From Litchfieldia alkalitelluris (lineage in GTDB: Bacteria; Bacillota; Bacilli; Bacillales; Bacillaceae_L): a stretch of DNA of 64,000 nucleotides. The DNA lies in assembly GCF_002019645.1 (NCBI RefSeq), contig NZ_KV917374.1, positions 1,934,696-1,998,695 on the forward strand. The letters run 5' to 3'. The translations under genes were made by a program, and so were the position numbers. The notes below the pieces were generated by a model. The model was not told the DNA's origin. It saw only the letters and a program-made list of their open reading frames with translations, and did no database searches. Of the stretch, positions 1 to 8,662 are shown one piece after another (the first letter of the stretch is position 1; each line of letters starts with the position of its first letter).

Positions 1-1
1 T

Positions 2-1087
2 TTAAAAGATTTAAATGCTCGCTTAGCTTTTGAAAATAACTTAGTTAAGTTAAAGAATGATTCGATTAAGCAAAGTGAACAAAAGCTTCGTCAAATTATT
101 AATGCATTACCGATTCCAATCATAATTAGAAGAAATTCTTCGGTTTTGTTTTTAAACGACGAGGCCAGGGAACAATTTTTAACAAACAATCAGCAAGAAG
201 AACTAGCATCTTTTTTTCACAAATACGATGATTATTTGCTAGTTTCCCCAAACAGTGAAGAATTACTAGAACATCAACTGTCATTGAAAAATGATCTTAC
301 AAAATATTACTTAGTGAATTCAATCAATCTATTATTCGAAGATGAAGAAGCTATCCTTCATGCGTTTGTGGACGTTACTCAGGAAAAGGAAAATGAAAAG
401 CTCATGATCCGTTCTGAGAAAATGACGATCGCTGGTGAGCTCGCAGCAAGTATTGCACATGAGCTACGAAACCCACTCACTGCGGTGAAGGGCTTTTTCC
501 AAATGATGAAGCAAACAGAAGAAAAAGTAGAATTGTATTATAACGTGATTGATGCAGAGCTTTCTCGTATCGAGCAGATTGCAAGTGAGCTCTTAACATT
601 AGCCAAGCCTCATACCGATGATCGGAAAGACTATAATATTGTTCAACTGGTTGAGGAAGTGAAGCTATTATTAACGTCTCAAACGAATTTGAATAATATC
701 GAAATATGCTTAGAAGCTGATCACAGAGAAATGTTCATCAACTGTGATAATAATAAAGTTAAACAAGTGTTTATCAATCTAATCAAAAACGCGGTTGATG
801 CAATGAATCAAGGTGGAACGATCTCTATTAAAATCAAAGAGAACAGTGATACTATTACTATTCAAATCATCGACCAAGGAAAAGGGATTCCAAAAGAGGT
901 GCTTAATCGAATAGGTGAACCTTTTTACACGACGAAAGAAAAAGGAACAGGAATTGGTCTCATGGTTTGTTATCAAATTATCGAAAGTCATAAAGGAACA
1001 ATTCATGTGGCTAGTCAGGTTAATGTAGGGACAACATTTACGATTACATTGCCAAGGTCAGAACAACTGCTAGATCAGGTTAATTAG
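2..1087 (+). CDS. PAS-containing sensor histidine kinase, 5' end outside the window
   Basis: The reading frame is open to the window edge, so the N-terminus is missing. A charged helical stretch (LKNDSIKQSEQKLRQ) leads into a PAS-like segment (INALPIPIIIRR, then LFLNDEAREQ). The kinase core follows: H-box AASIAHELRNPL with the phospho-accepting His, N-box NLIKNAVDAM, G1 DQGKGIP, F-box EPFYTTKEKG and G2 GTGIGL. The H-box style matches the sporulation kinases (KinA/B/C/D/E) that feed Spo0F or Spo0A; that target is inference. The TTG at 146 is an internal codon, not the start. No response regulator is adjacent, and a second kinase follows 92 bp downstream. Confidence 0.9.
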   Translation, partial: LKDLNARLAFENNLVKLKNDSIKQSEQKLRQIINALPIPIIIRRNSSVLFLNDEAREQFLTNNQQEELASFFHKYDDYLLVSPNSEELLEHQLSLKNDLTKYYLVNSINLLFEDEEAILHAFVDVTQEKENEKLMIRSEKMTIAGELAASIAHELRNPLTAVKGFFQMMKQTEEKVELYYNVIDAELSRIEQIASELLTLAKPHTDDRKDYNIVQLVEEVKLLLTSQTNLNNIEICLEADHREMFINCDNNKVKQVFINLIKNAVDAMNQGGTISIKIKENSDTITIQIIDQGKGIPKEVLNRIGEPFYTTKEKGTGIGLMVCYQIIESHKGTIHVASQVNVGTTFTITLPRSEQLLDQVN

Positions 1088-1179
1088 AGAATCAAGTTTA
1101 TGAAAATATTAGGCGGAAATAAAGAAATAATATTACAAATAGTTCTAGTATCAGTTTCTTAACAACAGAAGGGATCAGT

Positions 1180-2400
1180 ATGGAAAAAAATTATAATCCT
1201 ATTAATCAAAAATTATATTATAGTACAGTAATCATCGTCATTACACTTATGTTACTAGGGCTGTTTGTAGAGAATCCACTCCTTCAAGATCCTGGAATAG
1301 GCTATATTACTCATGGTGTTCTTGTTTTCCTTTTCTCTGTTTGTTTGGTCATTTATCCTTTGTATAAGTCGTATTTTTTGAGATTAACAATGATCATCGT
1401 CATAGCTTCATACTTTTATACAATTTTCTTTTTGTATCCAGATACGTGGTCTAATTTCATCTTTTTGTGCTTCATTCCTGCTTTTTCAATTTTGTTTTAT
1501 GATAAAAAACTTTTTCATTTTTCCTTACTATTAAATACTTTTTCGATTATTTGTCTTTTTAGTTATATTGTTAAGGTTGATAAAGGAGCTCTTTTTCCAT
1601 ACATAAGAGAAGACCTTGCTGGTAACATTATTAACTTTATAGGGAGTCAAGCGATTCTTTATTTTATTTTTTTCATATCCTCTGAACGTTTAAATAAACA
1701 GAAACTCTACTATGAGCAAATTAAACATTCAGAACGTTTGAAAACTACGGGACAACTTGCGGCTGCGGTGGCACATGAGATTAGAAATCCACTCACAGTT
1801 GTTAAAGGCTTTTTGCAGATGTATGACAATGAAGCAGCAAATCATGTGGACCGTAAGCGTCATTACTCATTAATGATTAATGAATTAAACACGGCAGAAC
1901 AGGTCATTTCTCAATTCTTATCGATTGCCAAGCCAGACAAAGAGATTGAAACTGAACTGGTAGACGTAAAGAATGTTCTCCAAAGTGTAACAGATCTTCT
2001 TAACACTTATGGCCTCCTTCATGATAATAAAATTGTACTTAGTATGATTGATGATTGCTATATTCAAGCCAATATTATTGAATTTAAGCAGCTGTTAATT
2101 AATATCATAAAAAATGCCATTGAAGCATCTAAAGTCGGTGATTCTGTTGAAGTTACCGCCGAAATGAAAAAAGACTTCGTCGAAATCAACGTGATTGATT
2201 GTGGACAAGGGATGTCAAAGGAAGAAATCGATTCTCTTGGTACTCCGTTTTACTCGTTAAAAGCTAAAGGAACCGGGTTAGGAATGATGATTTGCTTTAA
2301 TATTGCTGCAAAGTATAAAGGGTCTATTTCTTTTAACAGCGAAAAAGGGAAAGGAACAACGGCTATCATTCGGTTTCCGACAACGAAACCAGTGGTATAG
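1180..2400 (+). CDS. KinB-like six-TM sensor histidine kinase
   Basis: This 406-residue protein has six hydrophobic segments at about residues 14-31, 43-60, 68-85, 92-106, 112-131 and 148-167. A complete kinase core follows: H-box AAAVAHEIRNPL with His199, N-box NIIKNAIEAS, G1 DCGQGMS, F-box TPFYSLKAKG and G2 GTGLGM. The arrangement (six membrane spans, no large extracellular or PAS domain) is that of B. subtilis KinB, which donates phosphate to Spo0F to start sporulation. The ATG follows a GGGATC-type ribosome site. It lies 92 bp after another kinase and lacks a partner regulator, typical of phosphorelay kinases. Whether it signals to the Spo0A-like protein at 8.8 kb is inference. Confidence 0.88.
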   Translation: MEKNYNPINQKLYYSTVIIVITLMLLGLFVENPLLQDPGIGYITHGVLVFLFSVCLVIYPLYKSYFLRLTMIIVIASYFYTIFFLYPDTWSNFIFLCFIPAFSILFYDKKLFHFSLLLNTFSIICLFSYIVKVDKGALFPYIREDLAGNIINFIGSQAILYFIFFISSERLNKQKLYYEQIKHSERLKTTGQLAAAVAHEIRNPLTVVKGFLQMYDNEAANHVDRKRHYSLMINELNTAEQVISQFLSIAKPDKEIETELVDVKNVLQSVTDLLNTYGLLHDNKIVLSMIDDCYIQANIIEFKQLLINIIKNAIEASKVGDSVEVTAEMKKDFVEINVIDCGQGMSKEEIDSLGTPFYSLKAKGTGLGMMICFNIAAKYKGSISFNSEKGKGTTAIIRFPTTKPVV

Positions 2401-2463
2401 GTAAGTAACGTGGGTCCCGTTTACTGTCGGGAAATCAAAAAGTGTAGCACAAAATTACAATTT

Positions 2464-2501
2464 AAAATGGTGGCCCAGTCACTGTACTGAGCCATTTTTT
2501 T
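2464..2501 (+). terminator. Rho-independent terminator after the kinase
   Basis: An imperfect hairpin with AAAATGG and CCATTTT arms and an inner CAGT/ACTG stem is followed by a run of seven T. It ends the two-kinase unit. Confidence 0.8.
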
Positions 2502-2595
2502 GTTGGCATGAACTGGCGCTTAACATTCGGCTACTTACCCAACCATAGAAGAGTGGACCATCAGCCCCCAAGATGAGGAAGTCAGAATGGTACGA

Positions 2596-2985
2596 TAAAT
2601 AAAGGGAGAAATCCCCCCCGGAATAGCACTATTCAACAGCTACCGGTAGAAACTCCACGATTATCCCCCATACCACTATTCAGCCATATAAAGGGAGAAA
2701 TTCCCCTTAATTGTGAAATAGCACTAAAAATAGAATAAATAGAGGGAAATATTCCCTCTATCTACTGAAAAAACGTGAAAATGAGAAGTTTTGCTTTACT
2801 TAACGGTAGAAACTCCCTTTATATTCCTCGGACCGAGCACTATTCATAAAATAGCGGAAGAAACTCCCCTTATATCTCCGGATCGGCACTATCCAACAGC
2901 TAACGGTAGAAACTCTACGATTATCGCCCAGACCACTATTCAGCCATATACCAGAAAACCTCCGCTTATTTTATATATTAGTAAG
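2596..2985. repeat. Dispersed GGAAAAATTCC-type hairpin cluster, locus A
   Basis: Short hairpins of the form TA(R)GGGAGAAATTCCCCTTA recur about every 50 bp. Hairpin starts at 2689, 2740, 2801 and 2852 are spaced 51, 61 and 51 bp. The clearest is TAGAGGGAA-ATA-TTCCCTCTA at 2740-2760. Further copies lie at 2600, 2641 and 2901. Two segments (about 2632-2690 and 2892-2950) are near-identical direct repeats containing CAACAGCTA and CCACTATTCAGCCATATA, so part of the cluster has been duplicated. Related clusters lie at 15.4, 44.2 and 61.1 kb. I see no gene here; the 70-codon frame at 2791-3003 is repeat sequence. Confidence 0.85.
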
Positions 2986-3049
2986 AAAACATCAATTACT
3001 TGATAAATATGGTAATATGAAATTACTAATATATAAGAGGTGAGTGTAG

Positions 3050-3790
3050 TTGAGAAAAGTTGAGCAGAGTACAAAGCTAGAGTTAGAGAGAGTTATTTTT
3101 ATCGGAAGAACATTCGAAGAGTATTTGGATATGTTTTCGTTGCTGCCTGAAGAACTTCAAGGGAAGAAGGTTCTTGATTGTCCTGCAGGTGCGTGTTCGT
3201 TCACTGCTGTTGGGAACAAATTAGGTTTGGATATAACAGCTTGCGATATTACCTATGATCATAAGGGTGAAAACCTGAAAAACAAGGGTCTTCAGGATAT
3301 AGAACACGCGATGGAGCATATGGAAAAAGCTAAAAATAATTATAAATGGGATTATTTTAAAAACATAGAAGGTCTTAGAGCGCACCGTTTACGGGCATTG
3401 AATGATTGTACTCAAGATATGAGTGCATCAAGTGAAAGGTATGTTGCAGTTACTTTACCTACTTTGCCGTTTAAAGATGATGAATTTGATCTTTTACTGT
3501 CAGCACATTTTTTATTTATGTATGCAGACAGACTAGATTTTCAGTTTCATATAAAAACCATTAATGAATTATTGCGGGTAACTAAGGAAGAAGTTCGTAT
3601 TTTTCCTTTAGTCGATCTTAAAGGGAATCGATATGAGCATTTAGATCAATTAATAGGTTATTTAACTGATGATGGCTATATGGTAGAAGAAGTAGATGTG
3701 AGTTATGAATTTCAACGAAATGCGAACAGCTTTTTAAGGATCAAAAAGGCTAAGATAATGAATGATGTAGCAACGTACCTAAACTCCTAA
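3050..3790 (+). CDS. Class I SAM-dependent methyltransferase
   Basis: This 246-residue protein starts at TTG with GAGGTGAGTG just upstream. Motif I (VLDCPAGACSF, about residues 40-50) and the acidic motif II (ITACDITYD) form the SAM-binding Rossmann start. LPFKDDEFDLLLSAHFLF corresponds to motif IV/post-I, and the C-terminal part has the LLRVTKEEVRIFPLV strand typical of UbiE-like enzymes. The substrate cannot be told. It is monocistronic, between a repeat cluster and a bidirectional terminator. The first G of the usual GxGxG is P (CPAG), a tolerated variation in this family. Confidence 0.8.
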   Translation: MRKVEQSTKLELERVIFIGRTFEEYLDMFSLLPEELQGKKVLDCPAGACSFTAVGNKLGLDITACDITYDHKGENLKNKGLQDIEHAMEHMEKAKNNYKWDYFKNIEGLRAHRLRALNDCTQDMSASSERYVAVTLPTLPFKDDEFDLLLSAHFLFMYADRLDFQFHIKTINELLRVTKEEVRIFPLVDLKGNRYEHLDQLIGYLTDDGYMVEEVDVSYEFQRNANSFLRIKKAKIMNDVATYLNS

Positions 3791-3842
3791 TTTAAATAAC
3801 TATCGATTTGTTTTTTTCATTAAGTTCTATGGAGAAAATCAT

Positions 3843-3876
3843 AAAAAGCCCCCAATTCATTCATTGGGGGCTTTTT
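3843..3876. terminator. Bidirectional terminator between convergent genes
   Basis: A perfect hairpin (AAAAGCCCCCAAT / ATTGGGGGCTTTT, 6-nt loop) with A and T tracts on both sides serves the methyltransferase on + and the GntR gene on -. Confidence 0.95.
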
Positions 3877-3896
3877 GCTGCCTAATGAAACCATTC

Positions 3897-4514
3897 CTAT
3901 TTCTTCATCACATGCAAACAAAAGTCTAAATCAGCTTGGATATGCTCTTTCATTAGCTGCTCAGCCTGATCTGCTTGATGTGCAAGGATCGCTTCATAAA
4001 TATCTTGATGTTCATCAATTAGAAACGGACGTTTATGATAAACAACGGTTTTACGGAATAAGTAGATGATGGAATGCATGCGTTCAATTGTATCGACCAT
4101 GACCGGATTATTAGTTGCTCGAACAATAAGGTCATGAAATTTTTCATTTGCTTCCATAATTTCCTCTGGTGTTCCTGTTCGTCCAATATGAACGCAACTC
4201 TTAAGCTTGTCTAAATCTTCTTCATTCATATAGGTAGCGGCAGATCGTGCTGCAAAGCCCTCAAGTAGGATTCTGATTTGAAAATAATTACGAAGATCTG
4301 TTTCTGTTGGGTTTACAACTCGCTTTTGTTGAACTAATCCTTCTTGTTCAAGCTTGCGAATTGATTCACGTATCGGCGTTCTACTTACCCCAATTTCCTC
4401 GGCAAGTTTTTCTTCAATCAATTTTGTCCCACGTTCAAGCTCTCCGTTTAAAATTTGATCTCGTATATATTCATAGGATTTTTGATAGGCTGTTTGTTGC
4501 GTTTTCTTTTCCAT
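3897..4514 (-). CDS. GntR-family (FCD subfamily) transcriptional regulator
   Basis: I take ATG at 4514 as the start. It gives MEKKTQQTAYQKS, has TTGGAG about 10 nt upstream, and leaves a normal 205-residue FCD protein; the longer open frame to 4682 runs through the operator. The N-terminal winged helix carries EEKLAEEIGVSRTPIRESIR, the classic GntR recognition helix. The C-terminal FCD domain has the metal-binding pattern with RILLEGFAAR, NEKFHDLIV, FRKTVVYHKR and DEHQDIYEAI (Asp and His ligands). It is divergent from the sugar-acid catabolic operon and its own start lies 135 bp from three operator-like palindromes, so it very probably represses that operon and itself, with a sugar acid as inducer. 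Confidence 0.9.
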   Translation of the reverse strand: MEKKTQQTAYQKSYEYIRDQILNGELERGTKLIEEKLAEEIGVSRTPIRESIRKLEQEGLVQQKRVVNPTETDLRNYFQIRILLEGFAARSAATYMNEEDLDKLKSCVHIGRTGTPEEIMEANEKFHDLIVRATNNPVMVDTIERMHSIIYLFRKTVVYHKRPFLIDEHQDIYEAILAHQADQAEQLMKEHIQADLDFCLHVMKK

Positions 4515-4648
4515 AGATAATCTACTCCAATTAAAGGTTGAGACTTGTTTGTAGTCTTCCAACATCATTCGGTTTTCGAAATTGAAACCCTTTCCTAAAG
4601 TATAGGACGAGTTGGGAATATTTAAAAGTTTTATTTTAGGTTTTGAAA

Positions 4649-4704
4649 TTTTTGTATACATTTTTAAAAAAACTGTATACAAAATAATTTAAATTGTGTA
4701 CAAT
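4649..4704. promoter_or_regulatory. Triple GntR operator in the divergent promoter region
   Basis: Three copies of a TTGTATACAA-like palindrome lie at 4651-4660 (TTGTATACAT), 4673-4682 (CTGTATACAA) and 4694-4703 (TTGTGTACAA). They are spaced 22 and 21 bp, about two helical turns each. The first two also form a longer perfect inverted repeat, TTTTGTATACA / TGTATACAAAA at 4650-4660 and 4674-4684. GTATAC-centred sites are typical of FCD-type GntR proteins. The position between the regulator and its divergent operon supports direct control. Confidence 0.75.
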
Positions 4705-4720
4705 TGGTGACAAGAAGGAA

Positions 4721-4737
4721 ATGAAAACGTTTTATCA
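4721..4737 (+). promoter_or_regulatory. Possible imperfect cre (CcpA) site
   Basis: ATGAAAACGTTTTATCA has an AACGTT core and one perfect cre half (TGAAAACG). The other half is off by two bases. It lies 13 bp before the dehydrogenase start and overlaps the ribosome-site region, a usual position for carbon catabolite control. This is a weak match. Confidence 0.35.
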
Positions 4738-4749
4738 GGAGGTAATGAT

Positions 4750-5643
4750 ATGAAACTAGGTTTTATAGGTCTTGGCATTATGGGTAAGCCAATGACACTT
4801 AATTTATTAAAAAGTGGTTATGAAGTTACTGTTTATGATATTAACAAGTCATCTATCGTGGAATTGGTGGAAAAAGGAGCACGAGGTGCAGAGTCTCCAA
4901 CAGAGGTAGGAGAAAACAGTGATGTTATTTTTACAATGTTACCAAAGGGAGAACATGTAAAAAGTGTATTGTTAGATGAAAACGGTGTTATTGAAGGCGC
5001 AAATGAAGGCGCTATTATCGTAGATATGAGTTCAATCTCACCTGTTCAATCAAAAGAACTTTCAGATCTTCTTGCTACAAAAAACATGGAGATGTTAGAT
5101 GCACCTGTTAGTGGTGGAGAACCTAAAGCAATTGATGGAACATTAGCGATTATGGTTGGTGGTAAGGAAGCTGTCTATGAGAAAGTGAAGCCTGTACTCC
5201 AAAGCATGGGACAGGATATTACGTTAGTTGGAGATAATGGCTGTGGAACAACAGCTAAGCTTGCGAACCAAATTCTTGTAAACGTTCATATTGCAGCTAT
5301 GTCAGAGGCGCTTATTTTAGCATCGAAGGCTGGAATTAACATTAGTAAAATGTATGAAGCGATTCGCGGTGGGTTAGCTGGAAGTGCCGTGCTAGATGCA
5401 AAGGTTCCGTTAATTCTTGAACGCAACTTTGTAGCTGGTGGACGCATTGATATTAATGCCAAGGATTTAACAAATGTGATGGATACCGCGCACTCGATTG
5501 GTGTTCCGCTTCCATTAACAAGTCAGGTGCTGGAAATGTATCACTCATTGATGGCTGATGGTAAAGCAGCAGATGATCATGGTGGCTTAATTCAGTTTTA
5601 TGAAAAGCTTGCGAACTTCGAGGTAAAGGGTGATCGTGAATGA
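4750..5643 (+). CDS. L-threonate dehydrogenase / tartronate-semialdehyde reductase family (LtnD/GarR-like)
   Basis: This 297-residue 3-hydroxyisobutyrate-dehydrogenase family enzyme has an N-terminal NAD-binding motif GFIGLGIMG (residues 4-12), the substrate-loop motif DAPVSGGEPKA (118-128) and the catalytic Lys170 in GCGTTAKLANQ. The ribosome site CAGGAGG lies 7 nt before ATG. It overlaps the DUF1537 kinase by four bases (ATGA), so the two are translationally coupled. In the known four-carbon acid sugar pathways LtnD oxidises L-threonate to 2-oxo-tetronate, which OtnK phosphorylates. GarR instead reduces tartronate semialdehyde. The kinase neighbour favours the LtnD role, but the two are not separable by eye. 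Confidence 0.88.
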   Translation: MKLGFIGLGIMGKPMTLNLLKSGYEVTVYDINKSSIVELVEKGARGAESPTEVGENSDVIFTMLPKGEHVKSVLLDENGVIEGANEGAIIVDMSSISPVQSKELSDLLATKNMEMLDAPVSGGEPKAIDGTLAIMVGGKEAVYEKVKPVLQSMGQDITLVGDNGCGTTAKLANQILVNVHIAAMSEALILASKAGINISKMYEAIRGGLAGSAVLDAKVPLILERNFVAGGRIDINAKDLTNVMDTAHSIGVPLPLTSQVLEMYHSLMADGKAADDHGGLIQFYEKLANFEVKGDRE

Positions 5644-7073
5644 TCACTACCTATAAAGCAGACATCATTATAAATTCATATAAGTCAATCGATGAAGAAA
5701 AGGTCCAAAGAGATTGGAAAGAAGTAAGATCAGCTTTTCATCATAAAATCATTGTCCTTGATGATGACCCTACTGGTGTTCAAACGGTTCATGGTGTTTC
5801 TGTTTATACGGACTGGGAAGAAAAGACGATTGAACAGGGCTTTGTAAATGAAGATCAAATTTTCTTCATCCTAACAAATTCTAGAGCTTTTACTGCAAAA
5901 GAAACAGAACAAGTTCACGCTGATATTGCCAAAAGAGTCGAGAAGATTTCCGGGAAACACGGAAAACCTTATCTAATCATTAGTCGAGGTGATTCCACTC
6001 TAAGAGGACATTATCCACTTGAAACAGAAATACTTCGCAGCACGATCGAAAAAAACAGTTCAGATAAAATTGACGGTGAAGTGATTCTACCTTTTTTTAA
6101 GGAAGGTGGTCGGTTAACAGCTGATAATACTCATTTTGTTAAACAAGATGATCTGTTGGTACCAGCGGGTGAAACGGAATTTGCAAAAGACCGAACCTTT
6201 GGTTATAGAGCAAGTCATTTAGGTGAATTTATTGAAGAAAAAACGAAGGGTGCTTATCCAAAGGATTCTGTCACTTACATCTCTTTGGAAACGCTTCGAA
6301 ACTTGGATTATGACAAAATCGTTGATCAATTGCTTGCTGTTGAACATTTTAATAAAGTCGTGGTCAATGCCATCGAAGAAAGTGATGTTCGAATTTTTTC
6401 AATCGCACTCATTGCTGCAATCCAAAAAGGGAAGCGATTTATTTTCCGAACGGCTGCAGCATTCACGAAGGTAATTGGTGATATCTCTTCACGACCATTG
6501 TTAACAAGAGAAGAGTTAATCAGTGAAGAAAAAGGTCATGGCGGACTTGTTATTGTTGGTTCACATGTTCAAAAAACAACCAACCAATTAAACCAACTGA
6601 AAACACTATCAGACTTGCATTTTATTGAATTTGATGCCCACTTGGTGTTAAATAAAGAAGATTTTAAGGAAGAAGTACAACGTGTCCAACTAGAGGCGGA
6701 AAAGAAAGTCGCAGAAGGTGTCACAACTGTTATTTATACAAAGCGAAAGCGCCTTGATCTTGGAGATGGGATGGAAGAACAAGAGTTACAGCTGTCTGTT
6801 GAAATATCAGATGCGGTTACGAGTATTGTTCGCAACTTCTCAATCAGACCTAATTACCTGATTGCAAAGGGTGGGATCACCTCAAGTGATGTAGGAACAA
6901 AAGGGTTATGTGTAAAACGTGCGACAGTTGCCGGACAAATTGCACCGGGAATTCCGGTGTGGAAAACGGGCGAAGAAAGCACGTTCCCGTTTATTCCATA
7001 TGTGATCTTTCCTGGGAATGTTGGAGCTGACGACACGTTAAAAGATGTCGTTTTAACACTTGAACGTAATTAG
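5640..7073 (+). CDS. Four-carbon acid sugar kinase, DUF1537 family (OtnK/DtnK-like)
   Basis: This 477-residue kinase starts on the ATGA overlapping the dehydrogenase stop. The N-terminal domain has VLDDDPTGVQTVHG (about 39-52), the DUF1537 signature for sugar-acid binding, and ISRGDSTLRGHYPLE further on. The C-terminal nucleotide-binding domain has VIVGSHVQKTT and IAKGGITSSDVG. Characterised members phosphorylate D-threonate, L-erythronate-derived or 2-oxo-tetronate substrates. The partner aldolase/decarboxylase (OtnC) and isomerase (OtnI), or a PdxA2 dehydrogenase, are not in this operon. They must be encoded elsewhere, or the pathway differs. Confidence 0.9.
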   Translation: MITTYKADIIINSYKSIDEEKVQRDWKEVRSAFHHKIIVLDDDPTGVQTVHGVSVYTDWEEKTIEQGFVNEDQIFFILTNSRAFTAKETEQVHADIAKRVEKISGKHGKPYLIISRGDSTLRGHYPLETEILRSTIEKNSSDKIDGEVILPFFKEGGRLTADNTHFVKQDDLLVPAGETEFAKDRTFGYRASHLGEFIEEKTKGAYPKDSVTYISLETLRNLDYDKIVDQLLAVEHFNKVVVNAIEESDVRIFSIALIAAIQKGKRFIFRTAAAFTKVIGDISSRPLLTREELISEEKGHGGLVIVGSHVQKTTNQLNQLKTLSDLHFIEFDAHLVLNKEDFKEEVQRVQLEAEKKVAEGVTTVIYTKRKRLDLGDGMEEQELQLSVEISDAVTSIVRNFSIRPNYLIAKGGITSSDVGTKGLCVKRATVAGQIAPGIPVWKTGEESTFPFIPYVIFPGNVGADDTLKDVVLTLERN

Positions 7074-7159
7074 ATTGTGTAATACGTGTAGTCCTATCAA
7101 CAGGATGGGGCTACATTGAAATCATAAATAGTTTAAACAAACAAAGGGGGTAACCGGGG

Positions 7160-8503
7160 ATGGTTACAGGTAATATGTTAATTTTAATTTTCTTCTTAGC
7201 ATTAGCAGGACTCTTTTTCTTAATTTTAAAATTAAAAGTAGAACCGTTTTTGTCATTAATTGGAATCGCTTTCGTAACTGCTTTAATCATTGGAATGCCG
7301 TTAAATGAAGTAGCAACTACTGTCACGCAAGGATTTGGTAATACATTAACTGGTGTTGGTATTTTGATTGGTCTTGGAGTTATCTTCGGACAATTCCTTG
7401 GAGCATCTGGTGCGGTTGAGAAAATTGCAGCAGCTGTACTAAGAGTTTTCGGGATTCAAAAGTCTCCTGCAGGTCTTGCGTTAACTGGTACTGCAGTATC
7501 GATTCCAGTATTCTTTGATGCTGCATTTGTAATCTTAAGTGGTTTAATTAAGAGTTTATCAAAGAAAACAGGGATTTCAGTCATTTCATTTGTAACAGCT
7601 CTTGGTGTTGGTTTAATCGTTTCACATAATATGATTGCTCCTACGCCAGGTCCACTTGTCGTTGCAGAAAATACAGGTGCAGAATTAGGATTGTTCATTC
7701 TTTACGGAATTCTAGTAGCGATTCCTGCGACGCTTGTTGGTGGATATCTTTACGGATTGTTTATTGGAAAACGTATGAATCACTCAGGTGCGATTGAAGA
7801 AGTAGCTGTTAGTGTAGAAGATCAACCGAAGAAAGAAATTAGTACTGGTTTAAGCTTTTTCATGCTAGCTCTACCAATTGTGTTAATTTTGGCTAACACA
7901 GTATCTCAATTACTTTTCCCAGGAACAGCATTTGCGAGTGCTTTAGGTTTCATAGGAGAGAAGAACGTTGCTCTGTTAATCAGTGTGATTGTTGGTATTA
8001 TCTTACTTACGCCTTATATCTCAATACCAACTAATAGACTTTATTCAGAAGCAATAAGCTCTGCTGGTATGATCATTTTAATTACTGGTGCAGGTGGTGC
8101 GTTTGGAGCAGTAATTAACAAAAGTGGTATTGGTGATCATTTAATCGCGACGATGCAAAGCTGGAGTATCCCAGTCTTATTACTAGCATTTATCTTTTCA
8201 CAAATCCTACGTGCATCACTTGGTTCAGCAACGGTTGCACTTGTTACCACATCAAGTATTCTTGGGCCAATGGCGGTTGATTTAGGTGTTTCACCGATCC
8301 TTCTGGGTCTAGCAATTTGTGCTGGTGGTATCGGTCTATCGCTCCCTAATGACTCAGGATTCTGGGTGGTTAATAGATTCGGTAAACTGACGGTTGTACA
8401 AACACTGAAAGCGTGGACGCTTGGAGGATTCATCGCAGGATTAACTGCTATTACGACAGTGTTAATCTTAAGTTTATTTTCTGGAATTCTTCCAGGGCTT
8501 TAA
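7160..8503 (+). CDS. GntP-family gluconate/sugar-acid permease
   Basis: This 447-residue protein has about 12 hydrophobic segments. Family motifs include GLGVIFGQFLGASGAVEKIA near residue 80, the cytoplasmic APTPGPLVVAE loop (GntP signature) and the C-terminal NDSGFWVVNRFG motif. The ribosome site AAAGGGGG precedes ATG by about 8 nt. It lies 86 bp after the kinase with no strong terminator between, so it belongs to the same GntR-controlled operon and supplies its substrate, probably a four-carbon sugar acid rather than gluconate, judging from the enzymes. Confidence 0.93.
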   Translation: MVTGNMLILIFFLALAGLFFLILKLKVEPFLSLIGIAFVTALIIGMPLNEVATTVTQGFGNTLTGVGILIGLGVIFGQFLGASGAVEKIAAAVLRVFGIQKSPAGLALTGTAVSIPVFFDAAFVILSGLIKSLSKKTGISVISFVTALGVGLIVSHNMIAPTPGPLVVAENTGAELGLFILYGILVAIPATLVGGYLYGLFIGKRMNHSGAIEEVAVSVEDQPKKEISTGLSFFMLALPIVLILANTVSQLLFPGTAFASALGFIGEKNVALLISVIVGIILLTPYISIPTNRLYSEAISSAGMIILITGAGGAFGAVINKSGIGDHLIATMQSWSIPVLLLAFIFSQILRASLGSATVALVTTSSILGPMAVDLGVSPILLGLAICAGGIGLSLPNDSGFWVVNRFGKLTVVQTLKAWTLGGFIAGLTAITTVLILSLFSGILPGL

Positions 8504-8537
8504 TAGGTGTCGGATTAATAGAAAACGATTATTTCTT

Positions 8538-8568
8538 GCTTGTAGTCTTTGTACTACAGGCTTTTTTT
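8538..8568 (+). terminator. Terminator of the sugar-acid operon
   Basis: GCTTGTAGT-CTTTGT-ACTACAGGC (one G-T pair) is followed by seven T. Confidence 0.93.
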
Positions 8569-8662
8569 AATGCTAAAATTCATGCATTAGAATGACAATT
8601 ATCCGCTGTGATTAAGATGAAGGTTGGGAAAATTCATCAGTAATTCCTTTATTACACGTCCA

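Noticed and set aside
2791-3003. 70-codon frame in locus A
   Set aside because: Composed of hairpin repeat units; no ribosome site.
7080-7115. Terminator between the DUF1537 kinase and GntP
   Set aside because: GTAGTCC/GGGGCTAC can pair weakly, but mismatches and no T run follow; I consider the operon continuous.
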